Assembly: GCA_030532225.1 (NCBI GenBank)
Contig: JAUNLQ010000011.1
Location: forward strand, 1 to 42,256
Direction: 5' to 3'
DNA length: 42,256 nt
From: Bacillota bacterium
GTDB taxonomy: Bacteria; Bacillota; Clostridia; Tissierellales; Peptoniphilaceae
Shown: positions 7,853-16,524 of the stretch, in pieces
Layout of the letters: every line of letters begins with the position of its first letter
Position numbering within the stretch: position 1 is the first letter of the stretch
Program-made: the position numbers and the translations under genes
Notes under the pieces: generated by a model
The model's database searches: none
What the model saw: the letters and a program-made list of their open reading frames with translations, nothing else
What the model was told of the DNA's origin: nothing

Positions 7853-8076
7853 ATATTTAACCACTTATGAATTAGTCCTCTTTTTCCTTTTAGACAAAGC
7901 TTTTACAAATTTTACAAGTCCAAATAATTTTATAACAATCCCTGGCTTTTTATGGACTTTGAATTTACTATCTAAGTTTTCTTTTATTAATTTTTTATTA
8001 GTTCTTGGCAAATTTTTTGGCTGTATTAGGCTAATTTTAGGGACAAAATAAAATTTTCAAATATCTAATAATTAAA
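7853..8076. other. Non-coding intergenic stretch between tkt and the hydrogenase operon
   Basis: This AT-rich interval (within the 345-nt gene-free stretch 7802-8146) holds the two divergent promoters described separately. A minus-strand frame without stops runs from 8056 to 7865 (about 63 codons, lysine-rich), but it has no ATG and no Shine-Dalgarno. I see no RNA gene or convincing operator here. Confidence 0.4.
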
Positions 8077-8104
8077 TTGACAAATTATTATTTTTTGTTA
8101 AAAT
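8077..8104 (+). promoter_or_regulatory. Promoter of the hydrogenase operon
   Basis: TTGACA (8077-8082), 16-nt spacer and TAAAAT (8099-8104) form a strong sigma-A promoter, 43 nt before the hydC start. I looked for a Rex-type TTGTTAA/TTAACAA palindrome here and did not find a convincing one. Confidence 0.75.
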
Positions 8105-8146
8105 TTATATGGTTAGTTTTTTAATAATTAATAGGAGGAAAACATC

Positions 8147-8617
8147 TTGGAAGCAAATAACGAACTTATGATGAAAAACAAAATCAAATACTTTATGGTA
8201 GGAAAAAATGATTCAGACTTAATCGAAATCCTGCATTTAGTACAAAATACTTATGGCTATATTCCAGAGGACATAATCACATTGATTTCAAAAACTTTGG
8301 ATATACCACCTTCTAGAATTTACGGAGTTATTACCTTCTATTCTAGATTTTCCCTTGTACCTACTGGCAAATACTCTATAAGTGTCTGCCTTGGAACTGC
8401 TTGCTATGTAAAGGGAGCTGGAGCAATTTTAGAAGAAATCAAAGAAGAACTTGGCATTGACAGTGGCCAAACTACTGAAGATGGATTATTTTCTATTGTT
8501 GAAACTAGATGTATTGGCGCCTGCGGTCTGGCCCCTGTAGTTACTATTAACGAAGAAGTCCATGGCAGACTGAAAAAAGGCGACATGAAAAAAATTATTG
8601 ACGAACTTAGAAAATAG
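8147..8617 (+). CDS. hydC: Bifurcating [FeFe] hydrogenase gamma subunit HydC (NuoE-like)
   Basis: A 156-residue thioredoxin-like [2Fe-2S] subunit of the NuoE/HydC family. The cluster ligands are Cys in VCLGTAC (two cysteines) and Cys in ETRCIGAC (two cysteines). The length is typical. The protein should pass electrons between the NADH/FMN module and the hydrogenase. I chose TTG at 8147 because AGGAGG lies 8 nt upstream; ATG codons at 8168/8171 are in frame but lack a ribosome-binding site. It is the first gene of the operon, followed after 11 nt by hydB. Confidence 0.9.
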   Translation: MEANNELMMKNKIKYFMVGKNDSDLIEILHLVQNTYGYIPEDIITLISKTLDIPPSRIYGVITFYSRFSLVPTGKYSISVCLGTACYVKGAGAILEEIKEELGIDSGQTTEDGLFSIVETRCIGACGLAPVVTINEEVHGRLKKGDMKKIIDELRK

Positions 8618-8628
8618 GAGTTAAGACT

Positions 8629-10524
8629 ATGCTAACATACGAAAAAATTCAAGAAATTAGAGAAGAGGCTTATGGCAAAGTTCAGTTAAGACTTTTAGAC
8701 ATTGCTCAAGATGAATTTATAGACGAATCTGTACACCATGACCAACATCACATTTTAATTTGCGGAGGCACTGGCTGTCATTCATGTAAGTCAGGAGACT
8801 TGGCTAAGGAATTTAAAAAAGTTTTAAAGGAAAAAGGCCTTGCAGACCAAATGAAGGTTGTTTTCACTGGCTGTTTTGGTCTTTGCGAATCTGGCCCAAA
8901 TGTTGTTATTTATCCAGAAGGTGTTTTCTACAGCCACTTGACTGTAAAGGATATAGATAGAATTGTAAACGAACATATTATTGGTGGAAAAATTTGTAGA
9001 GACCTATTATTTAAGGAAGCTCTTGTAGACAAAAGAGTAAAGCCTGTAGGCCAAGTTCCCTTCTACAAGAACCAAACTAGGGTTGCCTTAAGAAACTGTG
9101 GTCTTATTGCCCCAGAAGATATAAATGAATACATAGCCATGGGTGGTTATGAACAACTTGGAAAAATTCTTCATGAGCAAAGTCCAAAAGAAGAAATTAT
9201 CCAAACTATAATAGATGCGAAACTAAGAGGCAGAGGAGGAGCAGGTTTCCCAACTGGAATAAAATGGAAGGGCGCCTACGAAAATGATGACGACCAAAAA
9301 TACGTTGTTTGTAACGGTGACGAAGGTGACCCAGGTGCCTTTATGGATAGGTCCATACTTGAAGGAGACCCTCATTCAGTTTTAGAGGCTATGGCTATTT
9401 GTGGTTACTGTATAGGAGCCGACAAGGGCTACATCTATATTAGAGCTGAATACCCAATTGCTGTTAATAGACTTAGAATTGCCATTAGACAGGCTGAAGA
9501 GCTAGGCATTTTAGGGGACAATATTTTAGGAACAGATTTTTCTTTTAATATTGAACTAAGACTAGGAGCAGGAGCCTTTGTTTGTGGTGAAGGTACTGCC
9601 CTTATGGAGTCAATGGAAGGCAAGAGAGGTATGCCTAGATTTAAAATCGAAAGATCTACAAAAAAGGGCCTTTGGGACAAGCCTACAGTTTTAAATAATG
9701 TTGAAACCTTTGCTAATATTCCTGTAATTTTAGAAAAGGGTTCCGACTGGTTTAGGTCAATTGGCACTGAAGATTCTCCAGGAACAAAAGTTTTTGCCCT
9801 TGGAGGAAAAATTAACAACACTGGCCTTATAGAAATACCTATGGGCGTTGACTTAAACCATATTATATATGATATTGGCGGCGGAGTTCCAAATGGTAGA
9901 AAGTTTAAAGCCATCCAAACTGGAGGCCCATCTGGTGGCTGTATTCCTGCCGACTACCTAGACACTCCTGTTGACTTTGAAAACTTAGACAAGCTAGGTT
10001 CTATTATTGGATCAGGTGGTCTAGTTGTTATGGATGATACTGACTGTATGGTTGACATTGCTAAATTCTTTATGGACTTTACTGTAGACGAATCTTGTGG
10101 CAAGTGCACACCATGTAGAATTGGAAATAAAAGAGTTCTGGAAATTTTAGAGAGAATTACTGGAGGAAATGGAAGAGAACAAGACCTAGAATACCTGGCT
10201 CTCCTATCTGATGTAATTTCTGATACTTCCCTATGTGGACTTGGAAAAACTGCAACTAATCCAGTAAAATCCACCTTAAAATACTTTTATGACGAATACA
10301 TGGCCCATGTTGTGGACAAAAAATGTCCTGCAGGTGCCTGTAAGTCTTTATTAAATTACTTTATTGAAAGTAAGTGTATAGGCTGTACTAAATGCAAGAG
10401 AGTTTGTCCTGTTAATGCTATTTCCGGAAAAGTTAAGGGCAGACATGTTATTGACACCAATAAATGTATTAAGTGTGGAGCATGTATGGACGCCTGTCCA
10501 GTTGAAGCCATAGAATTGATTTAG
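8629..10524 (+). CDS. hydB: Bifurcating [FeFe] hydrogenase beta subunit HydB (NuoF-like)
   Basis: A 631-residue NADH- and FMN-binding iron-sulfur subunit. An N-terminal thioredoxin-like [2Fe-2S] domain has Cys45, Cys50, Cys82 and Cys86. The NuoF core follows, with the glycine-rich RGRGGAGFPTG loop for nucleotide/FMN and GEGTALMESMEG. Near residue 485 the CGKCTPCR motif binds a [4Fe-4S] cluster. Two C-terminal ferredoxin motifs (CIGCTKCKRVCP and CIKCGACMDACP) add two more clusters. In characterised HydABC enzymes this subunit carries the bifurcation chemistry coupling NADH and reduced ferredoxin to H2. Order hydC-hydB-hydA with 9-11 nt gaps supports a single transcript. Confidence 0.93.
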   Translation: MLTYEKIQEIREEAYGKVQLRLLDIAQDEFIDESVHHDQHHILICGGTGCHSCKSGDLAKEFKKVLKEKGLADQMKVVFTGCFGLCESGPNVVIYPEGVFYSHLTVKDIDRIVNEHIIGGKICRDLLFKEALVDKRVKPVGQVPFYKNQTRVALRNCGLIAPEDINEYIAMGGYEQLGKILHEQSPKEEIIQTIIDAKLRGRGGAGFPTGIKWKGAYENDDDQKYVVCNGDEGDPGAFMDRSILEGDPHSVLEAMAICGYCIGADKGYIYIRAEYPIAVNRLRIAIRQAEELGILGDNILGTDFSFNIELRLGAGAFVCGEGTALMESMEGKRGMPRFKIERSTKKGLWDKPTVLNNVETFANIPVILEKGSDWFRSIGTEDSPGTKVFALGGKINNTGLIEIPMGVDLNHIIYDIGGGVPNGRKFKAIQTGGPSGGCIPADYLDTPVDFENLDKLGSIIGSGGLVVMDDTDCMVDIAKFFMDFTVDESCGKCTPCRIGNKRVLEILERITGGNGREQDLEYLALLSDVISDTSLCGLGKTATNPVKSTLKYFYDEYMAHVVDKKCPAGACKSLLNYFIESKCIGCTKCKRVCPVNAISGKVKGRHVIDTNKCIKCGACMDACPVEAIELI

Positions 10525-10533
10525 GAGGCGACA

Positions 10534-12270
10534 ATGATTAAATTAAAAATAAATAATAGAGAAGTTCAAGTTGAAGAAGGAAAAACTCTTTTAGATGCAT
10601 GTAAATTGGCCCAAGTTCATGTACCTACCCTATGTCACCTAGACCTAGGAAAACTTGGTTTTGTAAATAGAGATGCTAATTGCCGTGTTTGTATGGTAGA
10701 AGATATAAAAAAGGGCAACCTAGTTCCTGCCTGTTCAACCTTCGCAAAAGAAGGCATGGAAATTAGAACAGATACAATGAGAGTAGTTCAAGCTAGAAGA
10801 GTTAATTTAGAACTTCTGCTTTCCAACCATCCAAAAGACTGTTTGATTTGCGAGAAGAACGGGGAATGTGAACTTCAAAAACTTACAATGGATGCTAATA
10901 TAACTACCTTAAGATTTGAAGGGGAAAGGATTCCTTTTGACTTAGATACTTCTTCCCTATCAATTATTAGAGACCCTAACAAGTGTATTCTTTGCAAGAG
11001 ATGTGAAACCATGTGTTCAGAGGTCCAAACTGTTGGTACCCTTACAGATGTTGGTCGTGGTTTTGGAACAGTAATTGGCACTGCCTTCCAAAAACCACTT
11101 TTCCAAACTAACTGTACCTTCTGTGGCCAATGTATATCAGTTTGTCCAACTGGGGCCCTAACAGAAAAAAGCTGCATAAACAGAGTCTATGCTGCAATTA
11201 GAGACAAGAAAAAGACTACAGTAGTCCAAATAGCCCCTGCAGTAAGGGTGGCCATTGGCGAAGAATTTGGCATGGAGCCAGGAAGTATCGCTACAGGAAA
11301 ATTAGTTACAGCCTTAAAACACATTGGCTTTGACTATGTTTTTGATACTAACTTTGCAGCTGACCTTACAACAATGGAAGAAGCCAAGGAATTTGTAGAC
11401 AGACTTGAAAGTAACAACCTGCCAATCCTAACTTCTTGTTGTCCATCTTGGGTGAAATTTATAGAGCACAACTTTGCAGATATGTTCCATATTCCATCTA
11501 CCTGCCAATCTCCACACGAAATGTTTGGTACAATAGCCAAGACTTACTTTGCAGAAAAAATTGGCAAGGATCCAGAGGATATTGTAGTTGTTTCTATTAT
11601 GCCTTGTGTTTCTAAAAAATACGAGTCTAAACGTCCAGAACTGACCCTAGAAGGAGATATTTCCAATGTAGATAGGGTTATTACCACTAGAGAGTTGGCA
11701 GCAATAATCAAGGAATTCTCCATTAACTTTGAAGACCTAGAAGAAACTGACTTTGATGATCCTCTAGGAGAATCTTCTGGAGCAGGTTCTATCTTTGGAG
11801 CCTCAGGAGGAGTTTCTACAGCAGCCATTAGAACTGCCTACTATATGATTACTGGTCAAGATTTAGAAAAACTAGAGTTTGAAGAGCTAGAAGGCCTAAG
11901 TGGCCTTAAGGTTGCAGAAGTAGATATTAATGGCAGAAAAATTAGAGCAGCCGTTGCCTCTGGCCTAGGTAATGCTAGAAAACTTTTAAATGACATTAGA
12001 CACAAAAGAGAACACTTTGATATTATAGAAATCATGGCCTGTCCTGGAGGCTGTGTAGCAGGCGGAGGCCAACCATTTATCCACGGTGATGTTAATATAG
12101 TTCAAAAGAGAACTGAAGCCATCCAAGCCATAGACAGAGGAAAAGAAAATAGACTAGCCCACCACAACAAGTCTATCCAAAAAATCTATAAGGAATATAT
12201 TGGAGAAGTAGGAGGCAAAAAAGCCCATCAACTTCTACACACCCACCTAGTATTTAGAGAAAAAATTTAA
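10534..12270 (+). CDS. hydA: [FeFe] hydrogenase catalytic subunit HydA
   Basis: Makes or oxidises H2 at the H-cluster. The 578-residue protein has, in order: a [2Fe-2S] domain (Cys34, 50, 53, 67); a His-ligated [4Fe-4S] site (His99, Cys103, 106, 112); two ferredoxin-type clusters (Cys151/154/157/161 and Cys194/197/200/204); and the H-cluster domain with all three signatures, TSCCPSW (300-306), MPCVSKKYE (356-364) and MACPGGC (501-507). The small-subunit-like tail ends in HQLLHTHLVF. No motif residue is missing, so it should be active. The NuoG-like modular plan and the partners hydC and hydB point to a bifurcating or NAD(P)-linked enzyme. The maturases HydEFG are not in this window. Confidence 0.95.
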   Translation: MIKLKINNREVQVEEGKTLLDACKLAQVHVPTLCHLDLGKLGFVNRDANCRVCMVEDIKKGNLVPACSTFAKEGMEIRTDTMRVVQARRVNLELLLSNHPKDCLICEKNGECELQKLTMDANITTLRFEGERIPFDLDTSSLSIIRDPNKCILCKRCETMCSEVQTVGTLTDVGRGFGTVIGTAFQKPLFQTNCTFCGQCISVCPTGALTEKSCINRVYAAIRDKKKTTVVQIAPAVRVAIGEEFGMEPGSIATGKLVTALKHIGFDYVFDTNFAADLTTMEEAKEFVDRLESNNLPILTSCCPSWVKFIEHNFADMFHIPSTCQSPHEMFGTIAKTYFAEKIGKDPEDIVVVSIMPCVSKKYESKRPELTLEGDISNVDRVITTRELAAIIKEFSINFEDLEETDFDDPLGESSGAGSIFGASGGVSTAAIRTAYYMITGQDLEKLEFEELEGLSGLKVAEVDINGRKIRAAVASGLGNARKLLNDIRHKREHFDIIEIMACPGGCVAGGGQPFIHGDVNIVQKRTEAIQAIDRGKENRLAHHNKSIQKIYKEYIGEVGGKKAHQLLHTHLVFREKI

Positions 12271-12279
12271 GACAGACAA

Positions 12280-12317
12280 AAACCCAGTAGCTTTTTCCTT
12301 ACTGGGTTTCTTTTTTT
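12280..12317. terminator. Terminator after the hydrogenase operon
   Basis: AAACCCAGTA (12280-12289) pairs with TACTGGGTTT (12300-12309), followed by a T-rich tract. It lies between the convergent hydA and ABC ATPase genes. Confidence 0.85.
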
Positions 12318-12322
12318 CTCTT

Positions 12323-12886
12323 CTATTGGCAGCCTAAATCTAAAATTTCAAAAGCAAAGTCCTTAAGGTCCTCTTGGTTGTGAGAAATTAAAATTACCGC
12401 CTTGTCTTTAATGTGATTTTTTATTACTTGGACTACAAGGTCTCTAGCCTCTTTGTCCAGGCCTTGAATAGGTTCGTCTAAAAGCAAAAGATCAAAATCT
12501 ACAGCCAAGGCCCTGGCTATGGCCACCCTTCTTTTCATGCCTCCACTTAGGTCTGAAACTTTTTGGAAAGGATCAAAAATTTCTAGACTAGCTAGAAGAT
12601 CTACAAAAAAGTCTGAGTCCTTATTACTTACAAATTTCAAATTGTCCAAGGCAGAAATTTCTTCTATTAGTCTGTTTTCTTGGTAGACTGTGGAAATAGT
12701 GGAAAAGTCTACAAAAATCTTTCCAGAGTCAGCCTTAAGATGGCCTAAAATTAAATTAAAAATGGTAGTCTTGCCTCTGCCAGATGGGCCCACTATAGAC
12801 AGCTTCTGGCCCTGGTCTAATTTAAAATTCAAATTCTTCAATACATCCTGGTCAAAGGACTTAGACACATTTTCAAAAACTAACAT
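12323..12886 (-). CDS. ABC transporter ATP-binding protein (nitrate/sulfonate/taurine-type)
   Basis: The ATPase that drives the adjacent importer. Walker A is GPSGRGKTT (33-41), the Q-loop is in VYQENR (about 68-72), the ABC signature is LSGGMKRR (113-120), Walker B is LLLLDEP (133-139), and the switch His is 169. At 187 residues it is shorter than the usual 240-260 of SsuB/TauB-type ATPases. It lacks most of the C-terminal part but keeps every catalytic motif. It is the last gene of the minus-strand run, 4 nt after the permease, and is followed by a terminator. The substrate is unknown. Confidence 0.88.
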   Translation of the reverse strand: MLVFENVSKSFDQDVLKNLNFKLDQGQKLSIVGPSGRGKTTIFNLILGHLKADSGKIFVDFSTISTVYQENRLIEEISALDNLKFVSNKDSDFFVDLLASLEIFDPFQKVSDLSGGMKRRVAIARALAVDFDLLLLDEPIQGLDKEARDLVVQVIKNHIKDKAVILISHNQEDLKDFAFEILDLGCQ

Positions 12887-12890
12887 AACA

Positions 12891-13631
12891 TCACCTTAAA
12901 ATCCATTTCAAAAATTTTTCAAAAACCATGGAAAAAAATAAAATACTAATAATCCAAGCAAAAAGATCTGGACTATCTAAATAAATTTTTGCAGAATAGA
13001 GTTTTTCTCCAATGGAATTTGCCTGCAGGCCTATTAGTTCAGCTGCAATTCCAGCCTTGAAAATTAAACCAGAAGCTGAAATAATTGCTGTCTTAAAGAA
13101 GTTTAATAACTGATGCCTATAAAGATAGGCCAATCTTTTTTTAAAGGGCACCTTAAAAGAATCTGCCATTTCAACAAGCTTTTTATCTAGCTGGAAAAAT
13201 CCAGCATATGTATTTTCATAAATAATTGGCAGGCCCATAAAAAACCCTATATAAATAGATAAATTTCTAGAACTGATCCAAAAAAGTAAGACTATTACAA
13301 AGGCGGCTACTGGAACAGATTTCAAAAAAGAAATTGGCAGGGATATTATTGTCCTAAAAAAATCAAATCTAAAGGCCAAAACAGCAAAAATTAGCCCTAG
13401 ACTTAGAGCTAAAAATAGGCCAAAAAATATTTTCCAAAAACTATTAAATATACTTAGCCAGTAGTCCTTGCTTGCAATAAGTTCTATTAGCCTAGAAAAA
13501 GTACTAAGAGGAGATGCAATTAAGATCTCCTCTGCCATACTTGCACTTAAAATTTGCCATAGAATTATCCAAAATCCAAGAGCTAAAAATTTTTTGAAAT
13601 TTTTATTTTCCCAGATAGTAGAATTCTTCAC
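12891..13631 (-). CDS. ABC transporter permease (SsuC/TauC-like)
   Basis: A 246-residue membrane protein with about six hydrophobic segments, of the binding-protein-dependent permease family. The loop EMADSFKVPFKKRLAYLYR is the EAA-like coupling helix that docks on the ATPase, but the usual glycine (EAA---G) is replaced by lysine. The start is GTG at 13631, about 11 nt after GGAGG, and overlaps the end of the binding-protein gene by 29 nt, suggesting coupled translation. Together with its neighbours it forms a complete uptake system whose substrate is unknown. Confidence 0.82.
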   Translation of the reverse strand: MKNSTIWENKNFKKFLALGFWIILWQILSASMAEEILIASPLSTFSRLIELIASKDYWLSIFNSFWKIFFGLFLALSLGLIFAVLAFRFDFFRTIISLPISFLKSVPVAAFVIVLLFWISSRNLSIYIGFFMGLPIIYENTYAGFFQLDKKLVEMADSFKVPFKKRLAYLYRHQLLNFFKTAIISASGLIFKAGIAAELIGLQANSIGEKLYSAKIYLDSPDLFAWIISILFFSMVFEKFLKWILR

Positions 13632-14655
13632 TTACTTGTTTTCCTCCAATAAATTTCTCTTGGGCTTCAAATAGTATGGACAAATAGTTGTCCATAGCAG
13701 CCTGTAATTCTTCCTTGTCCATATAGGCTAGGTTCATATTAGGAATGGATTTTTTTGCTATAGGAGCCTTGAAAATATTGTATTTTTCTAAAAGATTGGC
13801 AGTTCCTTCAACATTTCCCTTGGCTTCATTAATGCTTGCTTCATATTCTTTTAAAAAGCCTTCTGTATCAAAATCTTCTAAAAACTCTGACCTGGCAACT
13901 AAAACTCCAGTAAATTGGGGGCTGTCATTTAGCTTAGCCCATTGTTCATTTAAGTCTATAGCCAGTCTGGCATCAGGATTTTTTGTAAGCAAAATACTAG
14001 CCATTGGCTCTGGCAAAATCGCTATAGTCCCAAGGCCAGCTTCCAAATCTTTTACAACTTCTGTAGCCTCAGTTTTAAATTCTACTTGGTAGTCCTTGTC
14101 TTGAACTAGGCCATTTTTTGTAAGTATATAGTTTAAAATTATATCTGGCGTTGCGTTTTTCCCTGCTGATAAAATAGTCTTGCCCCTAAGGTCTTCAATG
14201 GATTTAACTTCATTTCCAACTTCTAGTATAGAAAGAACTCCCAGGTTATTAGAAGCTAAAAGCTTAATCTTTCCTTCAGTCTTGTTAAATAAGACTGCAG
14301 CTAGGTTAGCTGGCACAACTGCCATGTCCAAGTCTCCCTTTATAAGATTGGCTACAATTTCGTCAGGGGTTCCTGTTATAGTTTCCTTAAGTATAAACTT
14401 AGATTGACCAGCTTTAGATTTTTCTAAAAGATTAATTGAACCTACTGCAGTTGGTCCAGTCATAATTCCATAGGAAATTTCCACTGGACTTTCTAGGTCA
14501 GCTTCAGCTTCTAAGCCTTGGCCTTGTTGATCTTTTTCTTCTAGGTCTGTTTGGCCTTGGTCTATAGAACCTGTGCTAGTATTGTTTGTACAAGCTACTA
14601 AAGCTACTAGCATCATAAGAGCTAATAAGTATAGTAGCAACCTTTTGTTTTTCAT
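13603..14655 (-). CDS. ABC transporter substrate-binding lipoprotein
   Basis: A 350-residue lipoprotein with signal peptide residues 1-21 and lipobox LVAC (Cys22). A Glu/Gln/Asp-rich linker (about 25-50) leads to a two-lobe periplasmic-binding fold of the NMT1/SsuA-like type. Typical elements are GIMTGPTAVG, LIKGDLDMAVVPANLAA and GKTILSAGKNATPD. I chose ATG at 14655 because GAGGAG lies just before it and the signal peptide starts there; an in-frame GTG at 14673 has no ribosome-binding site. It follows the wecG-like gene by 40 nt with no terminator visible, so the transporter may be the distal part of the polysaccharide operon. The ligand (thiamine precursor, sulfonate or other) cannot be read from sequence. 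Confidence 0.85.
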   Translation of the reverse strand: MKNKRLLLYLLALMMLVALVACTNNTSTGSIDQGQTDLEEKDQQGQGLEAEADLESPVEISYGIMTGPTAVGSINLLEKSKAGQSKFILKETITGTPDEIVANLIKGDLDMAVVPANLAAVLFNKTEGKIKLLASNNLGVLSILEVGNEVKSIEDLRGKTILSAGKNATPDIILNYILTKNGLVQDKDYQVEFKTEATEVVKDLEAGLGTIAILPEPMASILLTKNPDARLAIDLNEQWAKLNDSPQFTGVLVARSEFLEDFDTEGFLKEYEASINEAKGNVEGTANLLEKYNIFKAPIAKKSIPNMNLAYMDKEELQAAMDNYLSILFEAQEKFIGGKQVSEEFYYLGK

Positions 14656-14695
14656 TTTCTCCTCAACTTCCACTTTTTATTTTTTGGCTAAAAGC

Positions 14696-15436
14696 CTAAG
14701 CCTCTTTTACAGAGTCCTTATTAACTAAGACCTCAATGATAAATTTAGGCAGGGCCAATTGTCTTTTAAACCTTGTGGGCTCTTTAAGTAGCCTATAAAA
14801 CCATTCAAGGTGAAGTTTTATAAATATATCTGGAGCCCTTTTAGAAACTCCTGCTAAAATATCAGTAACTCCTCCATTGCCTATTATAATTTTCCCTTTA
14901 AGTCTCTTTCTGTTTCTAGCTATAAATTCTTCTTGCTTTGGAAAACCTAGGCCAACAAAAATTACCTCTGCCTGGGAGGCATTTATTTGGTCTATAATTT
15001 GGTCCTCTTCATCAAGGCTAAAGTAACCATTTCTGTTGCCTACTACTTGGACTCCAGCATAGGTCTTGTGAATATTATCTGCTGCCCTTTGGCTTCTGCC
15101 TTCTTTAGATGCTAGGATAAAAAGTTTTAAAGGCCTTGTGGCTCCTAACTTTAAAAGTTCCATAGATATATCAAAGCCTGTTACCCTTTCTTTTAAGGGG
15201 ATTTTTTTCATTTGAGAAGCCTTAATTAAGCCTATGCCATCTGCAACTACCAGGTCAAAGGAATTTATTAGCCTGGCAAAGTCAGGATTTTCTTTGGCTT
15301 CCATGGCAATTTCTGTATTTGGAGTTGCTATAGTAAAAAGCTCCTGACCTTGAAGCTTTTCTTGTAAAAGTTCCATAGTCTGGTCCAAGCTAACATTGTC
15401 TATTTTGATTCCAAAAATATCTATCTTTTTTATCAA
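14696..15436 (-). CDS. WecG/TagA/CpsF family glycosyltransferase
   Basis: A 246-residue GT26 enzyme of the type that transfers ManNAc (or a ManNAc derivative) onto GlcNAc-diphospho-undecaprenol, an early step in teichoic-acid-like or secondary cell-wall polymers. The family signatures are ATPNTE (37-42), ADGIG (65-69, with the conserved Asp66), and GFPKQEEFIARNR. The C-terminal appendage (about 195-246) is amphipathic and probably membrane-associating. Its start overlaps the end of csaB by 4 nt, a typical ATGA-type coupling. Confidence 0.9.
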   Translation of the reverse strand: MIKKIDIFGIKIDNVSLDQTMELLQEKLQGQELFTIATPNTEIAMEAKENPDFARLINSFDLVVADGIGLIKASQMKKIPLKERVTGFDISMELLKLGATRPLKLFILASKEGRSQRAADNIHKTYAGVQVVGNRNGYFSLDEEDQIIDQINASQAEVIFVGLGFPKQEEFIARNRKRLKGKIIIGNGGVTDILAGVSKRAPDIFIKLHLEWFYRLLKEPTRFKRQLALPKFIIEVLVNKDSVKEA

Positions 15437-16524
15437 AGCAAAGTCTCCTCTAAAATTTCTATAGTCCTTTGGGCCAGGTCTTCTTGTCTTTTATTGGCTA
15501 TAAACATGGACTGGGCCCTGTCTTCTAAGTCTTCCATAGCCAAATCATATTTTTCTCTAAGCCTTTCCTTGGTCAAATCCTCAACCTTAATATATTCTCT
15601 AATAGATAGGTCATTAATTAGTCCAGCAAGCTTAGGATCGTAAACTAAACCAATAACTGGCACATTGGCCTTGGCTGCATAAATTAGGGCGTGTAGCCTC
15701 ATAGCCATAACAAGTTGGCATCTTTTTAATAGCCCAATTAAGTCTTCTACTTCATATTTTGAATCTATTACGTGAACCCTCTTATTTTTAGACAAAGTTT
15801 TTATTTGCTGGCAATATTCTACATCATAGGGATAATGCATAGGCAAAACTAAAATATCCAGGTCTTCTTCAACTAAGGAGTCACAAAACTTGGCCACTTC
15901 CCTAGAAAGCATTGGCGACTTCTGCCACTGTCTAAGGGAAATGCCTAAGACCCTGTCAGAAAGTACAATGTTTTGGTCTTCTAGAATTTGGTCCACCCTA
16001 GCATCAGAAGATGATTCAAGAAGAAATACTGGATCAGCAGTAACTTCTATATGGTCATTTTTCACTCCCAAGGCTCTTACAAAGTTATAAGAAGACTGGT
16101 CTCTCAAGGTGATGTAGGCTGCCTTGTCTAGGACTTTTTTGGTTAGCCTTCTATTAAAGGCCTTGTTTATGGGTCCAATGCCGTTGGCAAAAATAAAGAC
16201 AGGCTTTTTAAAAGTGTAGGCCATCTTCAATAGAAACAAGTAGTAGTAAAGGGACCTAGAGGAAGTAATGTCTTGTAAAAGAGACCCTCCTCCAAAAACG
16301 AAAACATCTGTGTTTTTCATCTCCCTGCGAACTTCCTTGTAAGAAAATCTATTGGCAGCCTTAATATTATAAGTCTTAGCAGTTTTTTCTGGGTCCTTAG
16401 ATAGGGCTGTAAGGTCTAGGTCTTTATTCAGTTTTTTTAAGTTGTCAACCATAGCCTTTAAAATTGCATCATCGCCACTATTGTCAAAGCCAAAGTAGCC
16501 AGCTAGCAAAAGTTTTTTAGCCAT
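15433..16524 (-). CDS. csaB: Polysaccharide pyruvyl transferase CsaB
   Basis: Adds pyruvate ketals to a cell-wall polysaccharide, which in bacilli and clostridia makes the ligand for SLH-domain surface proteins. The 363-residue length is normal. It starts with the glycine-rich GYFGFDNSGDDAIL (about 8-21) and contains VFGGGSLLQD and a conserved late AMRLHALIYA motif. It lies between the ligase/polymerase and WecG/TagA genes, overlapping both by 4-8 nt, so the three are translated from one message. Confidence 0.9.
   Translation of the reverse strand: MAKKLLLAGYFGFDNSGDDAILKAMVDNLKKLNKDLDLTALSKDPEKTAKTYNIKAANRFSYKEVRREMKNTDVFVFGGGSLLQDITSSRSLYYYLFLLKMAYTFKKPVFIFANGIGPINKAFNRRLTKKVLDKAAYITLRDQSSYNFVRALGVKNDHIEVTADPVFLLESSSDARVDQILEDQNIVLSDRVLGISLRQWQKSPMLSREVAKFCDSLVEEDLDILVLPMHYPYDVEYCQQIKTLSKNKRVHVIDSKYEVEDLIGLLKRCQLVMAMRLHALIYAAKANVPVIGLVYDPKLAGLINDLSIREYIKVEDLTKERLREKYDLAMEDLEDRAQSMFIANKRQEDLAQRTIEILEETLL

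Noticed and set aside
8070..8115. Rex-type redox operator at the hydrogenase promoter
   Set aside because: TTGTTAA is present, but no matching TTAACAA arm lies at the correct distance.
9435..9914. A 159-codon minus-strand frame inside hydB
   Set aside because: It lies wholly inside the conserved NADH/FMN domain of hydB and has no family signature.
12600..14700. THI-box (thiamine) riboswitch controlling the ABC importer
   Set aside because: No recognisable THI-box core lies near the start of the binding-protein gene, so a thiamine role was not assigned.
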